Source of the DNA: Omphiscola glabra
Taxonomy: Eukaryota; Mollusca; Gastropoda; Lymnaeidae
Direction: 5' to 3'
NCBI GenBank assembly: GCA_964017045.1
Contig: OZ024810.1
Coordinates: 15,054,704 to 15,118,703, forward strand
DNA: 64,000 bases
Shown here: positions 41,471 through 54,710 of the stretch, in pieces
Layout of the letters: every line of letters starts with the position of its first letter
Numbering within the stretch: the stretch's first letter is position 1
The notes under the pieces: model-generated
What the model was told of the DNA's origin: nothing
The model's input: only the letters and a program-made list of their open reading frames with translations
Database searches by the model: none
Program-made: the position numbers and the translations under genes

Positions 41471-44400
41471 TCCTCTAAAGCATTGTCGTTTCGCTCACCT
41501 TCAAGTGTATGTTCTCTGTCAACATGATGTGCTTTCTTTTTCGTGACCCCCTTAGATTTAATTTCTGATTGACAATTAAAAAAGGTAAGCATTATTTTCA
41601 CACAAACAAACAAACAGTCATATGTCAACAAACATTTAGGAAACTTCAGCCTCTAAACTGCTTCGAAAATTAATAATTATTTTTTTTTACTCATATTTAT
41701 ACACTGTTAACATATTATAGAGCATTTTATATTGTACATTTACACCGTTATATAATCCCTATGGAATACAGCTTTAAACAGACCTGTTTACCCTCAAAAT
41801 CATAAAATCGTACAAAATCATAACAAAATCGTCCAATGCATTATCTTAATAGTAAACAATAAACATAGAGCATGTATAATTTACACATATCAAAATCGTA
41901 CAGTGTACGCCAAAATCGTAAGAATAAGCATGTCTGAGCTCTTCTTTCGCTTCCATCTCTCACTCGCTCTCGTTGATTCTATTTGTCCCTCTCTCTCTCT
42001 CTCTCTCTCTCTCACTCTTGCTCACTCTCACGCTCGCTCCATCTCTGTTATCTTGTCTCGTCTCCCTTACCAACGGTATTTCTTGCCGACCATTCATATC
42101 TCCATGAGGTTTATTTTTTGCCCGTGAGCCTTGATCTGTCTTTCAATATGTGTTATGTCATTCTATCTCTCACCGCCCGCATCTTTCATTTCTCTTAGTG
42201 AATGAGCGTGTGTAAGTTTGCGTTTACTTCTCTCACTCTCTCCTTAAAGTCTCTCTCTCTCTCTCTCGCGTGTTTCCACTTCACCCTTCAAACTCCATTT
42301 CTTACCGTCTTTATCTTTTACTTCTTTGTCTTTTACTTCTTTATCTTTTACTTTAGCTGGAATTCGTTAAGAAGTTTAACAAATTAGAACCGATTTTTTA
42401 AGGGTCAATTTAAAACAGTAATGACCCTTTATGTCAAATTAGTTTTCATTTCTAGAGAGTCTTTATTTCTTAACCTTACAGCCACGATTGTATATCATGT
42501 GTTTAAAACATTCATTAGGCTCATATTCCTTGTTAACGCGGTTGGGATCCTTAAAACTCGTTTAAGACAAAGCAATATTTTTAACCACGCGTTAGGTAAG
42601 AATAGTAAAAATTCAACAACTGTTTAGGTAGAAGAGTCAAAATTTAATTTAACAAATGTTTATTTAGAATAGTCAAGATTTATCAACCAGTTAGGTAGAA
42701 CAGTCTAAATTTAACAAAAGGATAGGCAGAATAGTCCGAATTTAACAACCGGTTAGTTAGAATGTATCAAATTTATCAAACGGTTAGGTAGAATAGTCAA
42801 CATGTAACAACCGGTCCCCCCCCCACCCCCGAACGTTACCAAACCGGCTCCAGCACACCGCTGGTTACATGTAGGATGAATACCGGCCATACTCAGGGCA
42901 GAGCGCCTTTAATGTCGGTTGTTCAAAACCAAATAACGGACGTTATTTCATTGTCTATCCAAGTTTATATATATGTTAAATTATATATATATATATATAT
43001 ATATTATTATATTAACCAAGAATTCCTATAACTAAACTTTAAAAAAATATAACGAAACCAATACGAGATACACGACAGAGATCTAGGCAATGACAAACAC
43101 AGCACATAACATATCCTGGCATTTGATACTTAGCAGACGACGCTCTGCCTTAGACAACACGTATTTTCACAACACGTATTCCTTTTATAGATTTGATAAG
43201 ATATTCACGGCACATACTTTGTCACTGCTTACTTTTTTTCTTGACAACTGAAATGAATTTAGAAAAAAAAGGACAACATCAAGGAGGTGAAAGTTGGGCT
43301 TGTGTTAAAGAACATAAATTCCTTTAAGGAACAAGACCAATTTGTCTAGTTATTGTCTGGTTCGTTTTGAATGAGATTTGTGTGTGGATTTATTTTATTT
43401 TTTTTCCCCTTTAGTTTGATTGTCAAAAATGTACACCTTTAAAATGATCGATGTAAGTCTAGAATATATTTTTAAAGAAAATCTTTGATTCTTTATTGAG
43501 ACATTCTAAACGCATTTTCATCATATCTTGGATTCTGTATTATGAGATTTGTATGATTTCTTTTGTACCAGAGAAAAGCTTGGAAGAAGTCCTCTCGGCT
43601 TGATCTAAGTTCGTTTATTTCTTCGTCTCATATTTTTTTATCTACCATTTAATTATCCTTAAAAAAAGGGGGCTCCAACCGACTATTCATATTGATAATC
43701 CTTCTGTTGAACAGATTTGTGTTTCTTTAACTTAGTCTAGGGTTGTGAGCACGTTGTGTAAACGTGTAAGTTACTGCTGTATAAACGGGAAACCATGTGC
43801 TGAGCATCCGATGACTTAATATTTGACTTATTGCGCATTAAAAAAAAACAACAAAAAAAAAACAACAACACAAGAATGTTGGATGTCAAGTGAAAGATAC
43901 AATTTGGAGTTGGGCATGAGTGTCATGATCTGACACAGCTACTGTAAAGCTACCTAGCGAGTATTGCGTTATGATAAATCTAGTTTTAGCGCTAAGGTGG
44001 TTTGCAATTTACATCAAATACAGCTGAAGTAAAATAAATTATCTGACGATTGCCCTAAAACTGCAAAAAGCGCTGTGGACCATTAACGACTGGTGCAGCA
44101 AAAACCAGAAGACATCTCGGGCACTGCCGGTAAAAACAAAAAACCGCTGTGCCTTTGTCAGGGCAAACGCTGGGCACCATTGTGTGAAGCGGGATTTGAT
44201 TCTCATTTGTGAACCGTGAGAACCGCTTAAATTGTAATGAATATATAATTAAAGCTCCTTGCAGCACCGGGTAGGCCTAAGTGTTTGGGGGTTCTCCAAC
44301 AAAGATGTAGCCCCGCTGGCTAAAAAGAAGAAGCCCTTAAGTCTTCGTAAGGGCCAATCGCTAGACACTACTGTGCGAAGCAGGAATAGATTTCCTGGTA

Positions 44401-45426
44401 TACCGGGTGAGAGTTGGGGCATCTATGACAGAGACGAAACAGCTCGGTGGCATTAAACAGCTAACGTTGTTACCCTTAGGCATTGCCAAAATCGATTTCC
44501 TAGATGACACGTGACTGATAATGCTCGCCCTGCTGGCAACTTTCGAGGGTCTCATCGCTGTGAATAGAGATGACATGTTAACAATGAAAGTCATTGTTAA
44601 TTTGCAACTTTCGAGGCCCCCAAACGCTGTGAATAGAGATGACATTTTAACAATGAAAGTCATTGTTAATTTGCAACTTTCGAGGCCCCCAAACGCTGTG
44701 AATAGAGATGACATGTTAACAATGAAAGTCATTGTTAATTTGCAACTTTCGAGGCCCCCAAACGCTGTGAATAGAGATGACATGTTAACAATGAAAGTCA
44801 TTGTTAATTTGCAACTTTCGAGGCCCCCAAACGCTGTGAATAGAGATGACATGTTAACAATGAAAGTCATTGTTAATTTGCAACTTTCGAGGCCCCCAAA
44901 CGCTGTGAATAGAGATGACATGTTAACAATGAAAGTCATTGTTAATTTGCAACTTTCGAGGCCCCCAAACGCTGTGAATAGAGATGACATGTTAACAATG
45001 AAAGTCATTGTTAATTTGCAACTTTCGAGGCCCCCAAACGCTGTGAATAGAGATTACATTTAACGCCAACTTTCCACTTCACAAATTCGATGACACGTCA
45101 TCATTCTACTGGCACCTGTAAAAATGTGACGAGATACAACAAACGGATCCACTCTATTGTCGTTCGGGTAATAATGTATACTCGAATCTGATAAGTACAC
45201 TTGAAGTTAGCAGATATTCACTCTTTTGTTGTTGTGGGGGACACAGGAATGATAGTCATCTCAATCTATGTATCATTTAACTGCCCTTTCCACGGCATCA
45301 ACATGAAATTAATTATCAAGTGCACTTGACACCACCAAGCACTTGTTGAAACGAAACCGTGTTCACATAATAAGGAATGCGTTAAATAATAATATCACCC
45401 TCATCACCGGATGGAGAGAGACAGAG

Positions 45427-45473
<47 letters not shown>

Positions 45474-45608
45474 GAACGAGAGAGAGAGAATGAGAGAAAG
45501 GAACACAATTAAATTATATGTATTTGCAAATAATTTATTGAAATATAGACTTACTGAGACTGCACATCTGATTACTACTGCTAAAATTTCCAGAATCTCA
45601 AATTAAAC

Positions 45609-45639
<31 letters not shown>

Positions 45640-48600
45640 CCCCCACAAACCACCAACACCCTCCCCCCTCCCCTTACACACAAACTTTGTTTTCATTCAG
45701 ACTATGCAAATAGCCTGGTATTTCAGACTATACAAATGGTATTTCTATCACCTGTCATATATTTACATTCTATTTCAAAATCTACAGACGTCACCCATAC
45801 ACAGAAGATTCCTACACATCATTTACTCTAGCTTAAACCCACTTTATACTTACATTCAACAGATTTTTCAGTGTGTATCTGTATAGATGAAAAACCTGAG
45901 CGGAAAGGAGAGTTTTAAATTTTGCAACAATAAAAAAAATTAATATAAAGTAGCCCTCGGTTTTGTATACAAGTGTGCATTATTTTATATTTTACATCCA
46001 CGTTTATATGTAAAACAAAATCAAATCTATACAGTAAATCTGGAGTACATCTTCCTCATACTCTCAAGCCGTAACTCTTTGATCGGAGTAAATAACCTAA
46101 CACACGGGGTTCTTATCTGTTTGTCAAGTCTAATGAAAATAATTGTAATGGCGCAAGAAATACAGTCCCTTCAAAACATAGCTCTAGTGGTGACATAATC
46201 TGACCATTTATGAGCTATAGACTCAGCAGTTTACACCCATGATGTCCTCGAGAGCGTTTTGTCCATTTGGTTTCAAGACAAAGTATCTAACACGCGGCTA
46301 TGTACAGTCCGTACTTGACTGTTAGTCAGGCGAGGCTTCGCTGGATAGACCATGTAAGGATAATGAAGGCATGCATTATTCTGTAGAACCTGCTGTAAGG
46401 AGATTTAAATAATGTAGATAAGGACAAGATCTATTAGACGGCCACGGCTGTGATGTTAGGAAGTATGCAAAAGAAGCGTGTGGGAGGCTAAAACTGACAT
46501 TGGCAAATGTGGCATTATCGCAGATCACATTTCTGGCTGGTGAATAATCAATGTAGGGGTAGTCAAAGCGGCAGTTGGTGCATCAATCGAAGGCCTTGCC
46601 ACGAAGCGAACGTTTCGGGAGCCCAAAGTAAACCGGAAGTCGTGGTTCTCCTATAAAAAGTGCAGCTGAGAAATATATTTCCAAAAAGCCATTCCAGAAA
46701 TTGTCTAAAGTACCGAAGCTACAGCCATCATTGGCCATTCGTTGAAGAAGTGTCAATAGTGCAGGAGCTCCGACAAAAATAAGTCATTCTAAAAGTATCA
46801 GTAGCACAGAAGCTACAACGTCATAAGCCATTCCAGAAAGTGTCACCAGCACAGAAGCTACACCGTCATAAGCCATGCCAGAAAGTGTCAGCAGGCTAGA
46901 AGCTAATACCATCATTTCTTAAGGACTGTAGAATGGCTACCAACTCGAAACTATAACTTGGCCATTTCTTGGTTTTGCTATTAGAAGTTGTTTAATAAAG
47001 ATCGCTTCATTTATTCTCAAACTCAATTTACATTGCAAAAAAAAATAACAAATTTGTTCCTTGCACAGCTGGCCTCAAAGTCTTGTTATTAAAATGATAT
47101 TTATTAATTTTTCAGGAATACACTACCATTATTCGACATGTCCAACATTTTATCTTTAGAAACTGTCAAATTTCAAACTGAAAGTACAATAGCTTGAGCC
47201 AATGATCCGGATAGAGCAAATATTTCATCTTAACTCGAAGTTTAAAATTAAAAAAATAAAAATAAAAATATGACACAATGTCTCCACAGAAAGACTCACC
47301 ATCATCACTTTCCTTGTCTCTTTTTAATTTTGATCTTTTTGCCTTGGACTCTAACTTGATCTCAAACGGTTCTAGGAAACAACAAGACAATGTTAAAGTT
47401 ATATGTACACTTTTGGTAGGCTAACATATTATAACAAGACAATGTTCAAGTTATGTGTACACTTTTAATAGGCTAACATACAACAAGACAATATTCAAGT
47501 TATGTGTAGACTTTTGGTAGGCTAGAAACATTTTTTAAGTAATAATAATATTAATATTAAAGTCCATTTGAAAAATCACGCTTCATCCCCAAAGGCTCGA
47601 AGCGCGATTCAAAAACAAAGCTGGGAGATAATAACTAGCTGGAAAAGATGGTAAACATCTTCACTCCAGAAGGTGTTTGCGAAATAGATGAGTTTTTAAA
47701 TTTGTTTTGAATGACTCCAGCGTATGCTGTTTCTGAGAAATGGTTGGGCCAGCAAATGCGAACGTGCGCTTTCCGTAAGTCTCAAGGCAAACGCACGGTA
47801 TCTAGAGTTTGCCACTATCGGATCAGCTGAGTTGTCTAGTGGGTAAATAAGGCGTCATGAGCGTTTTGAGATAGGACGGCGCCAGGTCATGCAAGCAGCG
47901 GTAGCACAGAGTAGCAAATTTGTACTCTATGCGAGCGCGGACCGGCAGCCAATGCATTTCTTTCAGAAGAGTTTTAGCATGGTCGAATTTGCGTTTACGA
48001 AGAAAAATTCTAGCCGCATTATTTGTGCTTTTTGAATTTTATCCAGGAGCGTAGCTGGAAGACCCATCATGAGAGCATTGCAGTAGTCCATGCGAAGTCT
48101 ACAGCCTCTTTGATGCATTCAACGCTAAGAAAGGTCTGATATGACTAATTCTGCGAAGCTCTAGAAAAATCGCCTTGCAAATCCTGTTGATGTGATTTTC
48201 CATAGTTAGTGTTCTGTCTAAGTAGACACCCAGGTTTCGCACTGTTTGAGCAAACACAATCAGCACGCCTGAGAGAGTAAAGGATGGTTTATTTTTTTTT
48301 AAAGATTTTAGCTTTTGAGAGGTAGCAATGGGGATCAGCTCAGTCTTTTCATCTTTCAATTTGAGCTTGTTGTCATCCAGTGCTTAACAGACTCCATTGT
48401 CTTCTGTGTCATATTAAGAAGCTGAGGGAACTGAGAGGGGATCACGGATTTCTGAAGTTGGGTATCGTCCGCGAACATGTGATATACCATGTCAAACTGC
48501 TTGATCACTGCACCCAGGGGCTGAACGTACAAAGTGACAAGTAGTGTGTAGACTTTTATGACAGGGCAAAGTTAAAACTGTGTGTAGATTATTTGATATC

Positions 48601-51600
48601 AATTTACAACACGCCACGTCTTTAAGTAGCGTGCATATCTTTGTGGACTTTTTGTAGTTCTTAAATACACAAGAATAAACAAAGTATGTAAAACATGATT
48701 GCCTACTTATAACCTGACTACTCAATGGGAGTGATGTAAGCAGAGACCCCAATAAGAATTTCTTTTAAGACGAGTATGACTTTTGTAGCCCCTAAAATGG
48801 TAAATTAATGACACATTAGCACTTGACACGTTAAGACTAATCGGTTAGCCTGGATACTTAGGATGGTTCATGGGATACATGGAATGGCTGGCAAGATAAC
48901 ATCACTACAGCGTTAATGCTAATATATTTTATCAAACCCAGACAAGTGCAGTCGATGCTAAAATTTCTTCTATGATTCAGGAATAAGATTTGGCAGTAAG
49001 CATTGATATCACTCTTAAGTTGTATCTAAATCTGCGTAATTATGTGTAAAATTTGTTAATTTAGGATACAAAAGTTATTGAGAAATGATTTTTATATATA
49101 TTTATAAATGGGTTGGATGGTAGGTAGAAATTTATAACCAACAAAAAATTAATGCCCCCCATCCCTGGCACACCTCCACACAGGCCAGACCGGGAACGCT
49201 GCGTTTAAAGCGTTCGCATTCCACACTACCAGGGGTCAGGGCTGGTTTGCTTCCACTCTGTGGAAAGGTGTTGCGTTACCATCCCCCACCGCCCAGGAAG
49301 TCTTTCGGTCGCCACGGAAAGCTGGGACGAAAACAGTTGCCTTTCTTACGGCCGCGTAGCTAAAATCACTGGCATGGGTTTTGAACGCCACCCAAGCCTC
49401 ATATCCATCAACGGCAACAAGTAATCATGTTAAACACTGTTACTCCCTTAGCCTTCGGAGTCATGCGGTCGGTCGGGGTTTTTTGCTTCAAGTCCAGCCT
49501 ACTAGTCCGCCGCGCAAACGAAGAGGCAACCCCCATTTGAACGCCTCAGGTTTTCATCGATGGCCCCTTCCGTGTTTAGAAATAAAAACCGAGTTTATAT
49601 TCTAATTCAGAATAAATTTAAGGTGTAGACATGTAAAAGACTGTCAGCAATGTGCTGGGTGGCCGAGCGGTCTAAACTGATTAAATCAAAATAAAAAAGC
49701 TGATGACATAATAATAATAAAGTTTATTGTAAAATCACGCTTCATCCCCAAAGGCGTGAAGCGCAGTACAAAGTCAACCTATAGTAAAAGAGAAATGAAA
49801 CAATCTTTATTTTACCACATTGAAATACAAAACGCAACATTACAAAAAACTACATACGAGCATACCCATTCAAAGTATTACATCCCTTGCAACCATAAAG
49901 AACACACGAGTTCAATCCCAACCAACGACACAGTCAAGCAAAAAACAAAAGATCCCCCCCCCCGCACCACGGGTGGATGGGCCGTGTTAACCTCGGATGA
50001 CAACATATCTAAGAGGAGGAAACTCTGAAATCGGACGCGCGGAGGGAGTCCCGTAGGTGGGTAACATTGGACACATTAAAGTTCCGGCAACTCCTGTGAA
50101 GCTTATCCTCCCAAAGAAAAACCCCAGCGAAGTCTACACCATCGTCACATTGTGACGGACGGACGCTAAGAAAATGTCTGTATGCGATAAATCAGCAGTA
50201 ATGTGTACAATGACGCCAATTTTTCGTGACCTTTCCCATTCATATATTCTTAGTAAATCTGTAGAGGGTTATGCACAAGATGCGAAAGCATCGATGACAG
50301 TATTAAATGAAAAATGTGCGTGCTCTAAAAACGAATATCATGGCTAAAGAACAAATATGGTTTAAGAACAAATATCCTGGTTTCATAGCAAAAATCATGG
50401 TTTAAGAACAAATATCCTGGTTTCATAGCAAAAATCATGGTTTAAGAACAAATATCATGGTTTAAGAACAAAGATCATGGTTTAAGAACAAAGATCATGG
50501 TTTAAGAACAAAAGCCATTGCCGTAGTTTAATGTACGACCCATAATTTTTTAGACATGTTTCTTAAAACATGGCTTGGTGTACTCACGTTTAAGCGAATC
50601 CGAGTGTCCCTTTTTAGTGTAATCTTTGAAGCTGTACAACTGCTTAGTAAACTTGACTGAAACGATTTAAATGAAAGTCAGTCATATTCAAATGAAAGTC
50701 AGTCATATTCAAATGAAAGTCATTCATTTGCTCTTTGTCTTTATCGTCCATCTCAAAACTCTTTTCCAGTAACTAAACAGGGTGGCCCCAAACCAAAACG
50801 TGAAAACATCCTCTAACCATAGTGTTATATACATGATATATTTATATATATATAAACATAATTGAATTAATATTATGTTTGGTAGTTTACAGAAGTATGC
50901 CATGTCTAACGCTAATCAGAAAACATGTTCAACATGCCCTTTTCCCCATTATTTTTGGGTCTCCTCAACGACCTTGTGTAGGCTTTGGAACCTTTCATTT
51001 ATGCTACTGTACTAAAGAGATGCTACACATTTTTTCACGCCACTCCGTATGTCATGCTGCTTGGAAGCCGAAACAACAACATAGCATAATTTATCTTGTA
51101 TAATTGCAGATAATGAATTACTGTACACTTAATTATCTAAAGTTAACGTCAACACGAAACGTAACATACGGTTTGATATCGCCAGTCGATCTGATCCCTT
51201 CATCCTTTTTATCACAATACCCTCATCCTCTGAAGATAGAAAATTATTTTTTTTATCACAATACCCTCATTCTCTGAAGGTAAAAATTCATTTTTATCAC
51301 AATACCCTCAACCTCTGAAGGTAGAAAATTATTTTTTAACAAAATACCTGCATCCTCTGAAGATAGAAAATTATTTTTATCACAATACCCTCATCCTCTG
51401 AATGTAGAAACTTATTTTTAACACAATTCCCTTATCATCTAAAGACAGAAAATTCTTTTCTGTGAAGTTTATGACATTTTAAGAGAGGTCTTAGATTTTT
51501 TTATTCTTATGGAAGTCTTTTTCAAATAATTTTCAGTATCGTGTTTAATTTATAATTGTGAATAAACAAACGAGAATAGAGGTAGGAATTAAGAATTGTA

Positions 51601-54600
51601 AATTAACACTCAATATATACAACAACTAAAAACTTTTTTCGGTCACTTTTTTTATAGTTTTTGTGCTGCCTCAGAGATGTCGCTCAATTCAGCTGCCATA
51701 CATATCTTCGTGAGTGAGCTGTACTATACCCGGCAACAGGTCTTTAAAAGGGTATGAGTCAGAGAATTAAGTTGTAAGCTTTAAATTAAGACAAGATTTA
51801 TTCCACTCTTTGCTAAGCCCCTACACCACAACCCCCCTGCTCCCTCCATGAGACTCTCGGGGATGACGTAAACTTACTTAGTACGTATCCCGGCCCCTTT
51901 CTCTTCTTTTCATAAGCTTGTGCCACCACTGTAAGAGTAGTTGTAAGACAGCATTAGTTGTTTATTTATTTTAGCTCAGATCACTATGTCATACATCCTG
52001 ATAAAGTCGATATATGACTGCATATACATATTTTTTTTTCTTTCAAGATTCGCTTGTGCGCATGATCTACACTCTCTAAGCAAAGAGGATAAGATATACA
52101 AAAACCACATTCATTAAAAACAATAATAAGTGTGGTATTTCTTAATACTGTGTTTATCGACGCATTGTCTTTCATAACTTCTAAAGTTTAATTAAGGAAT
52201 TCAAAGTAAATTCCTAAATCTTTTTAAAAGCCCCCCCCCCCCCCAAAAAAACAAAAAAAAAACAAAAAAAAAAAAACGGTTAAGCTAAGTAACACATTTT
52301 TTTCATAATAAATATATTAATACAAGATGTAAGGTTAACGGTATATTACATTTTTTTTTCTTTTTTACAAATGAGATCAAGTGATATAAAGCTGAATTCG
52401 CCAGATAAAAGTAATTCAGAAGCAATAACGAAAACACTCAAATAGTTTGCAGTAGCAAAACGTACGAAATTGCTTGAGCTCCCCCTCTAGACTTGTGCTC
52501 CAGAGTAGGCCTGACTTGGAAATCCCTGGAGAAGATTGAAGCAATTTGACTGTTAGAACAACATAAATTCACAGTGCTAGAATAAATGATGCAGGGATAG
52601 AATTGAAGCATAACATTTTTTGGAGCTCCGACCGTTCATGAAACGACTGATAAATGCCTACGTTAATTAAATGCATCAAACATAATCGGCCTATATATTA
52701 TTTATTGTAACACTTTGATAAGAGTTGAAATTGGCAGTCATGTGCACGTTGAGAAACTCAAATTGATTCTTGGTATAATAACTGGTGGACTTCGTTCAAT
52801 CTGTGTGAGGGAAATAGAAATTTTCTCAATTTCCCTGTAATTCTTTCATTACTTGTTTGTTACATATTTCCTCAATATTTGGGCCCGTTAACAATAATGT
52901 TTTTCACAATAATGATAGATAAATGCTTTTACTTCCTGTAAATTTGGTTTTTGAAAACGGTACCAACATTCATAACGAAAAGTTAAGTTTTTTTTTTTGA
53001 ACTACTTTGTTTTTCTTGTTATTTCTTATCATGTCCTGTCTGCCGAGGAAGGCTCTTGGTCGAAACGTTCTTCCTTTATTGTCCTGTCGTTCTATTTCAA
53101 GCTTCGGCGTACCTAGTCCTGCTATTTCTTTGGGTATACAAATATAGTTTTTTATGTTGAGATCTTCGCTAGCTTCATACACATTGTGTAAAACTTGTCA
53201 CTTTTAAAACAATTTTGTAAGCTTAAACAATGTAACAATATTTAAAAACAAAATAATCCTTTGAGAGAACTTACAAAATAATTCCTCCAAGCGTCGTATC
53301 TCTTCTTCTGTTAAGAAAGTGGCGACTAAAAAATCGATTTGCAAAGAAAAATTCAAACTATTAGTAAGAGTATCATCCTCGTAAAGTGGCATCAAATATT
53401 TTAAATTTTGGAAACCACATACAATCTTATGACTAATAATGTATAAAGCCACAATATGAAGAACTGTATTATTGGCTCGCTGCATTAGGAAAGTTGAGAA
53501 CCACTGCTATAGAATATATGTCGGCCCATGGACTGTCTGTCACACCCCATTGACGGTTTATCACCCCCCCCTCCCCCAATGGGATCCCTGTCAAACAACA
53601 AAAAGCCATCTGAAGCATATACAAGGACCATTGGACCATTTGTCCTTATACAATTCTCATGCTCAACGGTACTTCCAATATGTATCACTCTTTGTCTCTG
53701 GCTTTTGGGTTGTAAAAATATGCACATTCCAGCTAATACGTGACCGTATTTTCGCTGTTATCAGACTCGTCTTAGACCAAGTTTTACATACCCTGCACCC
53801 ATGGTGCGTCTTATATATGGGTGCGTCTTATATATGGGCGCGTCTTATGCAAAATATTTTTACACAAATCGCCAAAACGCGGTATTATGTATGATTTGTC
53901 CTAAAATTAAGTTTGTCTTATATGCTCAAAAACACGGTACATCTGGTGTTTATTGTTTCTAGAATCTAGATGTAGATACTCAACCCATCCGCTACTGGCC
54001 CGGCGGCAGGTAAGAATAAGCAAATATCGTTGCGGTCGTGCCTCAGACAATTCTTTGATCTACCGGTGAACTAAAAATGGTAATGAAGCCTTGTTTACAC
54101 CCGACGGGTGATGAAACCTGTGACGAATGTTCACTTATGATAAAGGAAAGGAAACCACGGGGGAAAAAATTGCTCAGTGCTGCAGATGGCCAGGCCGCGT
54201 GCGTCTTATGTAATTGTTGTTAATACAAATCGTCTTTAATACGGGTGCGTCTTATATACGAGTGCGTCTTATATACGGGTGCGTCTTATATACGGGTGCG
54301 TCTTATATACGAGTGCGTCTTATATACGGGTGCGTCTTATATACGGGTGCGTCTTATATACGGGTGCGTCTTATATACGGGTGCGTCTTATATACGGGTG
54401 CGTCTTATATACGGGTGCGTCTTATATACGGGTGCGTCTTATATACGGGTGCGTCTTATATACGGGTGCGTCTTATATACGGGTGCGTCTTATATACGGG
54501 TGCGTCTTATATACGGGTGCGTCTTATATACGGGTGCGTCTTATATACGGGTGCGTCTTATATACGGGTGCGTCTTATATACGAGTGCGTCTTATAAACG

Positions 54601-54675
54601 AGTGCGTCTTATACGCGCGAAAATATGTAGCATACATAGAACGTTAAACATGTGACTACCAAACTTATATATATG

Positions 54676-54710
<35 letters not shown>

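Noticed and set aside
44361..45063. 215- and 180-codon ORFs on opposite strands
   Set aside because: Generated by the 69-bp tandem repeat whose period is 23 codons.
45555..45580. Possible 26-nt microexon (gtaagt donor, attttag acceptor)
   Set aside because: Its phase (2 to 0) does not fit between exons 47300 and 42306.
45852..45880. Possible ~25-nt microexon near a gtaagt donor
   Set aside because: In the frame needed after exon 47300 it meets TGA at once.
54214..54655. Three overlapping forward ORFs with RVRLIYGCVLYTGAS repeats
   Set aside because: All three forward frames of a 17-bp satellite are open; not a protein family.
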